Of a stretch of DNA of 64,000 nt, positions 59,181-64,000 are shown in pieces. Source of the stretch: Bacteroidaceae bacterium (lineage in GTDB: Bacteria > Bacteroidota > Bacteroidia > Bacteroidales > Bacteroidaceae); NCBI GenBank assembly GCA_017442855.1, contig JAFSPM010000045.1, forward strand, positions 369,961 through 433,960, given 5' to 3'. The position numbers and the translations under genes are program-made. Every line of letters begins with the position of its first letter. Position 1 is the stretch's first letter. The notes under the pieces were generated by a model, which worked only from the letters and a program-made list of their open reading frames with translations, was not told the DNA's origin and did no database searches.

Positions 59181-60728
59181 ATGGGTCAAAAACAACGACA
59201 AATGACAGACAATAAGAAGGAAAAGAAGCAATACATGCCCTTAGCTTGTCTGCTGCTGGGCATAGCTCTGATGATCGGTTTCAACTGGACGTGGGATGCC
59301 ACATCAACCAACTCATCGTGCATGAGTTGTCACGTCCACGAGGAAGCCGATGCTGCCTGGAAAAAAAGTACCCACTCGGGCAACAACCAAACGGGCGTGA
59401 TGACCAACTGCGCCGACTGCCACCTGCCAAATCCAGGCACATGGCAACACTTTACGGCCAAGGCACGGATGGGCATCAAGGACATCTACAGCTATCTGAC
59501 CAAAGACAGTGCTGACTTCAACTGGGAAGCCAAGCGCGAACTGGAATATGCGCAGAAGATTGTTTATAACGAAAGCTGTCTGCGCTGCCACACCAACCTA
59601 TATCCCAAAGGCGTGAGCGACGAAGCTGTGAAGGCTCACCTCTATTACGAAGAGAACGAACAGCGCCTGAACCTGAATTGCATCAGCTGCCACCTGGATG
59701 CCGGTCATTACATGCCTAACTACAAACATGGCAAGTTGGAAGGCCTGGTAGCCATAGACACTAGCATACGCTACGACTCTGCCACCACAGTTACCCACTT
59801 TGAGAACTTTACCGAAACGGTGCCTGGCACACCTGTCAGCATCAACATGGTGGCCATACCTGGCGGCTCGTTCATGATGGGAAGCCCTGAGAAAGAGGCA
59901 TTCCGCAACGATGACGAGGGACCTCAGAAAGAGGTGAAGCTCTCTCGCTTCTTCATGGCTGAGACGGAGGTAACATGGGACCAGTACTGGGCATTCTACA
60001 ACGAAACCATGTCAGAGGGCCGTACACCGCCAGAGAAGATATACGCCAACAACAGCCGTCCGGATGTGGATGCCGTATCAGGTCCCACCCCGCCCTATAG
60101 CAATCCTGATCAAGGATGGGGTACTGGCGACCGTCCAGCTATCACCATGACGCACTATGCAGCAGAAACCTTCTGCCAATGGCTCTCGCTGAAGACTGGC
60201 AAGAAATACCGCTTGCCCACTGAAGCTGAATGGGAATACGCAGCCAGAGGCGGCACAGACACGCCCTATTTCTTCAAGGGCAGTCCTAAGAAGTACACCA
60301 ACGAGGGCTTCATGAAGAATATCTTCGGCATAGACACTACGATGATCAACACCTATGTAGTCTATATGAACAACAGTCAGGGCAAGACGCAGGAGCCGCT
60401 GTTTGTGGCTGCCAACCCCTTCGGGCTGAAGAACATGCTGGGCAACGTCATGGAACATTGTGCCGACAAGTACGATCCTGAGGCCTACAGCAAATGGCCT
60501 GACGGAGTGGAGAACCCCATCAGTACCGAGGGTGAGGAATATGTGGTGCGCGGCGGCAGCTATGCCGATGACGCACGGGTGTTGCGTTGTGCTGCCAGAA
60601 ACCATACCGATACCAAGGAATGGCTGAAAACAGACCCCCAGAACCCAAAGAGCATCTGGTGGTTCTCAGACATCAAGGGCATAGGCTTCCGCATTGTGTG
60701 TGAAGTGCCTGCCAGCGTGAAAGACTGA
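59181..60728 (+). CDS. Tetraheme NapC/NrfH-like cytochrome fused to a SUMF1 (formylglycine-generating-type) domain
   Basis: A 515-residue fusion. Residues about 20-35 are one membrane helix; four CxxCH heme sites follow at C47 (CMSCH), C77 (CADCH), C133 (CLRCH) and C167 (CISCH), the layout of NapC/NrfH quinol dehydrogenases. From about 220 a SUMF1/EgtB-like domain begins ('NMVAIPGGSFMMGSPEKE'), with 'TEVTWDQYWAFYN', 'RLPTEAEWEYAARGGT', 'NVMEHCADKYDP' and 'YVVRGGSYADDAR...RCAARN'. The paired catalytic cysteines of true formylglycine-generating enzymes are not evident, only the CAAR cysteine. The soluble domain should lie in the periplasm beside the hemes. Electron transfer from quinol to whatever the SUMF1 domain does is inferred. 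Confidence 0.9.
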   Translation: MGQKQRQMTDNKKEKKQYMPLACLLLGIALMIGFNWTWDATSTNSSCMSCHVHEEADAAWKKSTHSGNNQTGVMTNCADCHLPNPGTWQHFTAKARMGIKDIYSYLTKDSADFNWEAKRELEYAQKIVYNESCLRCHTNLYPKGVSDEAVKAHLYYEENEQRLNLNCISCHLDAGHYMPNYKHGKLEGLVAIDTSIRYDSATTVTHFENFTETVPGTPVSINMVAIPGGSFMMGSPEKEAFRNDDEGPQKEVKLSRFFMAETEVTWDQYWAFYNETMSEGRTPPEKIYANNSRPDVDAVSGPTPPYSNPDQGWGTGDRPAITMTHYAAETFCQWLSLKTGKKYRLPTEAEWEYAARGGTDTPYFFKGSPKKYTNEGFMKNIFGIDTTMINTYVVYMNNSQGKTQEPLFVAANPFGLKNMLGNVMEHCADKYDPEAYSKWPDGVENPISTEGEEYVVRGGSYADDARVLRCAARNHTDTKEWLKTDPQNPKSIWWFSDIKGIGFRIVCEVPASVKD

Positions 60729-60776
60729 AAATAATAGTTACTGACTTTAACCTTAAAATCTATAAAATCATTTATT

Positions 60777-62141
60777 ATGGAAAAGAAAAACATTAGCAGA
60801 AGACAATTCTTCTCATACTCGGCCATGCTTGGTGCGGGTGCTGTTTGTTCATCATCCCTTCTGACATCATGTTCAGGAGAAAAAAAGAGTGCGCTGACCC
60901 CTCTGCGTCAGCCTGGTGAGTACTATGTTCCCGAACTGCCCGACAAGGCCATTGCGGGTCAAGAGCTGAAAGTAGGTCTGATTGGTTGCGGCGGACGTGG
61001 ATCTGGCGCCATTGTAAACCTGCTGGACGCAGCCGACGGCATCACCGTAGCTGCCCTGGGCGATGTTTTTGCAGATCGTCTGGACAGCGTAAAGAACATG
61101 CTGAAGGAAAAGCACAACCAGGTAGTACCCGACGAGGCTTGTTTCGTTGGCTTCGATGCTTATCAGAAGGTAATCGACAGCGGTGTTGACATGGTAATCC
61201 TGACCACTCCTCCTGTATTCCGTCCTGTTCATTTCCAATATGCCGTTGAGAAGGGCGTACATTGCTTCCTGGAGAAACCAGTGGCTGTTGACCCCAAGGG
61301 CTGCCGCACTGTCATCGCAGCAGCAAAGCAGGCTAAGGCCAAGGGCCTGAGCGTGGTGACCGGTACACAGCGCCACCACCAGCGCCCATACGTAGAGGCA
61401 TTCCAGCAGATTCAGAACGGTGTCATCGGCGAGATTACAGGTGGTAACGTTTACTGGAACGACGGTATGCTGTGGTATCGCACCCGCGAGAAAGGTTGGA
61501 GCGACATGGAATGGAATATCCGCGACTGGGTGAACTGGAAGTGGCTCTCTGGCGACCATATCGTTGAGCAGCACGTCCACAACATCGACGTCTTCATGTG
61601 GATGATCGGCAAGAAGCCTATCAAAGCTACAGGTTTCGGTAGCCGTCAGCGCCGTATCACTGGCGACCAGTACGATAACTTCAGCATCGACTTCGAATTT
61701 GAGAATAACGTACACCTGCACAGTATGTGCCGTCAGATTGACGGTTGCAGCAACAACGTCAGCGAATTCGTTCAGGGCACCAAGGGCTCATGGAACAGCG
61801 CTACACAAGAGATCGTTGACCTGCAGGGCAATGTTATCTGGAAGTTTGACGGCGATGCCGAGAAAGCCAACTATCAGCAGACCAACCCTTATGTGCTCGA
61901 GCATGTTGACTGGGTGAACCATATCCGCAAGGGCGAGGCTCACGACGAAGCTGAAGAGACCGCCACCTCTACGCTGGCTGGCGTGATGGGCCGTACAGCT
62001 GCCTATACCGGACAGACCATTACTTGGGATGACATCAGCGGCTCTGACCTCGACTTCCTGGGCATGATTCCTGAGATGAAGCTGGGTCCTTTGCCACTCG
62101 ATAAGTTTACAGTGGAAGTTCCTGGTTCTGCTCAGAAATAA
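60777..62141 (+). CDS. Tat-lipoprotein Gfo/Idh/MocA-family oxidoreductase
   Basis: A 454-residue NAD(P)-dependent sugar oxidoreductase with twin-arginine signal 'ISRRQFFSYS' (6-15), hydrophobic stretch, and lipobox 'LLTSC' ending C32, so predicted as a surface or periplasmic lipoprotein. The Rossmann motif is 'VGLIGCGGRGSGA' and the catalytic-region signature is 'CFLEKPVAVD'. A C-terminal beta-sheet domain follows. Relatives (Alf4194-like) hold the nucleotide tightly and act on glycosides outside the cytoplasm. It follows the cytochrome-SUMF1 gene by 48 bases. Confidence 0.92.
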   Translation: MEKKNISRRQFFSYSAMLGAGAVCSSSLLTSCSGEKKSALTPLRQPGEYYVPELPDKAIAGQELKVGLIGCGGRGSGAIVNLLDAADGITVAALGDVFADRLDSVKNMLKEKHNQVVPDEACFVGFDAYQKVIDSGVDMVILTTPPVFRPVHFQYAVEKGVHCFLEKPVAVDPKGCRTVIAAAKQAKAKGLSVVTGTQRHHQRPYVEAFQQIQNGVIGEITGGNVYWNDGMLWYRTREKGWSDMEWNIRDWVNWKWLSGDHIVEQHVHNIDVFMWMIGKKPIKATGFGSRQRRITGDQYDNFSIDFEFENNVHLHSMCRQIDGCSNNVSEFVQGTKGSWNSATQEIVDLQGNVIWKFDGDAEKANYQQTNPYVLEHVDWVNHIRKGEAHDEAEETATSTLAGVMGRTAAYTGQTITWDDISGSDLDFLGMIPEMKLGPLPLDKFTVEVPGSAQK

Positions 62142-62152
62142 GGCAAACACCA

Positions 62153-62187
62153 TTGCGCCCTCCAACATATCTTGATGGGGGGCGCAA
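62153..62187 (+). terminator. Hairpin after the Gfo/Idh gene
   Basis: 8-base arms TTGCGCCC (62153-62160) and GGGCGCAA (62180-62187) with partial pairing in the loop. T tail is poor; it could attenuate reading into the next gene. Confidence 0.5.
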
Positions 62188-62229
62188 ATATTCACTATTC
62201 AAATCAAACTAAGCAATAACGTTCTGCTT

Positions 62230-63135
62230 ATGAAAAGAAGAGACTTTATGCAATGCTCATTGGCTGGAATGGCCTCTTTGGCTATTGCCCAGCTGGGTTT
62301 GAGCTCATGCACTGCAAGCACGAAAAAGGAAGTCGAAGTGCCCGACCTCAAGATATCTTTCCAGGAAGGCATTCCTCCTGGCGAGAGCCTGAATGAGAAG
62401 TTAGACTTCATGGAGAGCCTGGGCGTTGTGGGCTTTGAGCCTGGTGGTCGCGGACTGGCAGGTCGTGTCAATGAGATTCAGCAGGCGCTGAAGGGCCGCA
62501 ACATCAGCGTGTCAGCCATCTGTGCAGGTTTTGGTGGATTCATCCTGGCCGAAGACCCTGCTGTGAAGGAAGAGTTTGACACCACGATGCGCGAAATCGT
62601 AGCAGCAGCAGGAGAGCTGGGCTCTACAGGTGTCATCATGGTGCCTGCCTTCAACTCACAGAAGCCCTGTCTGCCTCACACAATGGATACGCGCAATTAC
62701 CTCTGCGAACAGCTCCACGAACTGGGTGAATATGCCGTGAAGTGCGGCACCACCGTTATCCTGGAGCCCCTGAACCGCGGCGAGTGCTTCTATATGCGAC
62801 AAGTGGCCGATGCAGCAGCCATTGCACGCGATTCTCAGAGCGAGGGTGTGAAGTGCATGGGCGACTTCTGGCACATGCAGGAAGAGACATCCGATTATGG
62901 CGCATTCTGGTCGGCAGGCACAAAATACCTGCAGCATGTCCACATTGCCAGTCGCGGACGCCGACTGATGCCTGGTGAGGATGGCGAAAAAGACGACTAT
63001 CGCGACGGATTCCGTGCCCTGAAAGAGATGCACTACGACAAGTTCATCTCTCTGGAGTGTGGCACCAAGGGCGAGCGCAAAGACACTGTAACAGCAGCTG
63101 TAGAGCTGATGAAGACGCAGTGGCAGGAGGCATAA
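62230..63135 (+). CDS. Tat-exported sugar phosphate isomerase/epimerase-family TIM barrel (lipoprotein-like)
   Basis: A 301-residue xylose-isomerase-like TIM barrel. The signal is short: 'MKRRDFMQCS' with a hydrophobic segment and lipobox 'LGLSSC' (about residue 27), so an exported lipoprotein is predicted. Metal-site residues are likely the Glu in 'VILEPLNR', the Asp/His in 'MGDFWHM', the His in 'HVHIAS' and the Glu in 'SLECG'. In Bacteroidetes such proteins are paired with Gfo/Idh lipoproteins, as here, for extracytoplasmic sugar oxidation and elimination; substrate unknown. Confidence 0.88.
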   Translation: MKRRDFMQCSLAGMASLAIAQLGLSSCTASTKKEVEVPDLKISFQEGIPPGESLNEKLDFMESLGVVGFEPGGRGLAGRVNEIQQALKGRNISVSAICAGFGGFILAEDPAVKEEFDTTMREIVAAAGELGSTGVIMVPAFNSQKPCLPHTMDTRNYLCEQLHELGEYAVKCGTTVILEPLNRGECFYMRQVADAAAIARDSQSEGVKCMGDFWHMQEETSDYGAFWSAGTKYLQHVHIASRGRRLMPGEDGEKDDYRDGFRALKEMHYDKFISLECGTKGERKDTVTAAVELMKTQWQEA

Positions 63136-63198
63136 GCTGAATCCCCACTCTGCCGCCTGCCCGTTTTGACGGGCTGTATGCTTTGCAGAGTAAAAACA

Positions 63199-63224
63199 AA
63201 TAGGGCTGCAAATGCAGCCCTATT
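63199..63224. terminator. Terminator hairpin between convergent transcripts
   Basis: 12-base perfect arms (63199-63210 and 63213-63224) separated by two bases; T-rich on both sides. It ends the sugar-enzyme operon (+) and the microgene transcript (-). Confidence 0.8.
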
Positions 63225-63273
63225 ACTTTATCTCACTGTACTCCCCTTTTGCATCAGTAGCAGGGAATCCTTT

Positions 63274-63390
63274 TTAACGGAATCCTTTTCCTTTGCAGAT
63301 TCTATTATCATCACCCTGCTCGGTACCACCAGTTGCCTGCTTGAGATCCTCTTCATTCAGTTCTTCCTTCTTTACTTTCTTTTCTGCCAT
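63274..63390 (-). CDS. 38-residue peptide with double-glycine leader
   Basis: A small gene from ATG 63390 to TAA 63274. The peptide starts MAEKKVKKEELNEEDLKQA and then TGG, a leader of the double-glycine kind (L-x-x-E/D-L-x-x-x-x-G-G) used by peptidase-containing exporters of bacteriocins and some RiPPs. The remaining 16 residues are TEQGDDNRICKGKGFR, with one cysteine and a basic end. It lies 108 bases downstream of an amidase gene on the same strand and is followed by a terminator. No transporter or modifying enzyme is in view. Related to 'GG-Bacteroidales' precursors by pattern only. Confidence 0.6.
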   Translation of the reverse strand: MAEKKVKKEELNEEDLKQATGGTEQGDDNRICKGKGFR

Positions 63391-63498
63391 AACATTCAAT
63401 ATTTAAGGTTTAACATACATGTTATAAAGAAAAAGCTTTTCTCGCAAACATCCAATTTTTTCCGTAAGTTTTTTCTAACATGCCCACAAACTACCTCA

Positions 63499-63924
63499 CT
63501 ATATTGCAGCATACTCTTCTTTCGCATCGAAGCAGGGGCAGTACTTGTGGACATTGGGGAAGTCACGGTGGCCACAGATAATGGCACTGGGATAGCTCTT
63601 CTTCAGGTCTTTCAGGAGGAATAGCAGGGCAGCTTTCTGGGCAGGTGTTCGGGTGTCGGCAGGTTGCCCATGCTCGTCAAGACCTCCCTCGTAACAGATG
63701 CCGATGCTGCAATCGTTGTAGCCCAGTACATGGGCACCAGCTAAGTGCTCTGAGCGGCCTGGGAAGATATGTCCATCACGGTCGATGTACCAGTGGTAGC
63801 CTATTTCATCCCACCCCTGCGCCTTGTGCCAGCGGTCGATATCCTCGACGCTGACACGTTGGCTCAGTTGGGTAGCGGTGCAGTGCACCACCAGGTACCT
63901 CACTTCCTGCATCGGTTTGCTCAT
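63499..63924 (-). CDS. N-acetylmuramoyl-L-alanine amidase, T7-lysozyme type
   Basis: A 141-residue zinc amidase that cleaves between MurNAc and the stem peptide. Zinc ligands are the His in 'VVHCTAT', the His in 'ICGHRDFP' and the Cys in 'YCPCFD'; 'GYHWYIDRDGHIFPGR' is the family signature. No signal peptide. In Bacteroidales this gene typically follows an HU-like gene and a small 'smalltalk' membrane protein, as the overlap with the next small frame suggests. The ATG at 63924 shares one base with the upstream stop (TGATG); a GTG one codon earlier is less likely. Confidence 0.9.
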   Translation of the reverse strand: MSKPMQEVRYLVVHCTATQLSQRVSVEDIDRWHKAQGWDEIGYHWYIDRDGHIFPGRSEHLAGAHVLGYNDCSIGICYEGGLDEHGQPADTRTPAQKAALLFLLKDLKKSYPSAIICGHRDFPNVHKYCPCFDAKEEYAAI

Positions 63925-64000
63925 CACATGCAGCTTTGCATAAAGAAAGTGGACACTATAGCGGTAAAGATCGTAATGATCAAATTGCCGATTCTGTCGC
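63924..64000 (-). CDS. C-terminal end of a small 'smalltalk'-type membrane protein, cut by window
   Basis: The minus-strand frame entering at 64000 reads a hydrophobic helix ('NLIITIFTAIVSTFF') then 'MQSCM' and TGA at 63926-63924. The helix with a C-terminal SCM fits the short 'smalltalk' proteins that precede T7-type amidases in Bacteroidales. Stop and amidase start overlap by one base. Its start is outside the window. Confidence 0.6.
   Translation of the reverse strand, partial: DRIGNLIITIFTAIVSTFFMQSCM

Noticed and set aside
63166-63624. 152-codon plus-strand frame
   Set aside because: Crosses a terminator, the 38-residue microgene and the amidase gene on the other strand; composition is antisense noise.

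Overview
The window looks like a chromosomal segment of a Bacteroidales bacterium, most likely Prevotellaceae or a close relative. The evidence is repeated -33/-7 promoters of the Bacteroidetes type (TTTG or TTG, 19-20 bases, then TAnnTTTG), weak or absent Shine-Dalgarno sites, and families typical of the order: DUF3078, DUF4421, DUF6175-like, PorT-like barrels, a TonB receptor, an HU-like protein, a 'smalltalk'-type microprotein and a short AMP nucleosidase. These assignments rest on reading the proteins; no search was run.

Layout. 1-2193 (+) is the end of a cobalamin lower-ligand operon (cobT partial, cobS, cobC). 2221-12829 is mostly minus-strand housekeeping: pyrK-pyrD, an XRE regulator with a cluster of candidate operators, amn-holA, a lone HSDR_N-type protein (+), zinc-ribbon/Nif3, proS, and a peptide transporter with an acetyltransferase. 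13179-28556 reads as an accessory island, A+T-rich by eye. It holds an orphan gene, an ATPase/DUF234 protein, a VapBC pair, a CXXX-repeat radical-SAM peptide cluster (16954-19692), nine co-directional exported or envelope genes (19770-26383), a candidate structured RNA, a MNT/HEPN pair and an HU-like protein. 28557-46698 is core again: uvrA, a LysM lipoprotein-like protein, a PorT-like barrel, a resolvase-like protein, DUF4421, the rseC-rnfBCDGEA electron-transport operon, DUF3078, yidC and a Tat-exported phosphoesterase, followed by tRNA-Asp (46740-46813).

46895-56839 (-) is a tight set: response regulator-PP2C, WD40 membrane protein, propeller sensor with a degenerate H-box, histidine kinase, TonB receptor, lipid kinase. 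56918-63135 (+) holds an acyl-CoA ligase and then an envelope operon: HMA metal protein, a fusion of a tetraheme NapC/NrfH-like cytochrome to a SUMF1 domain, and two Tat-lipoprotein sugar enzymes. The right edge (63274-64000, -) has a 38-residue gene with a double-glycine leader, a T7-lysozyme-type amidase and the end of a small membrane protein.

The best candidates for an under-described system are: (1) the CXXX-repeat peptide cluster, whose precursor carries a twin-arginine motif plus a lipobox and lies directly downstream of nine exported-protein genes and a structured leader-like RNA; (2) the PP2C/WD40/pseudokinase/kinase/TonB-receptor operon; (3) the cytochrome-SUMF1 fusion operon; (4) the double-glycine microgene beside the amidase.
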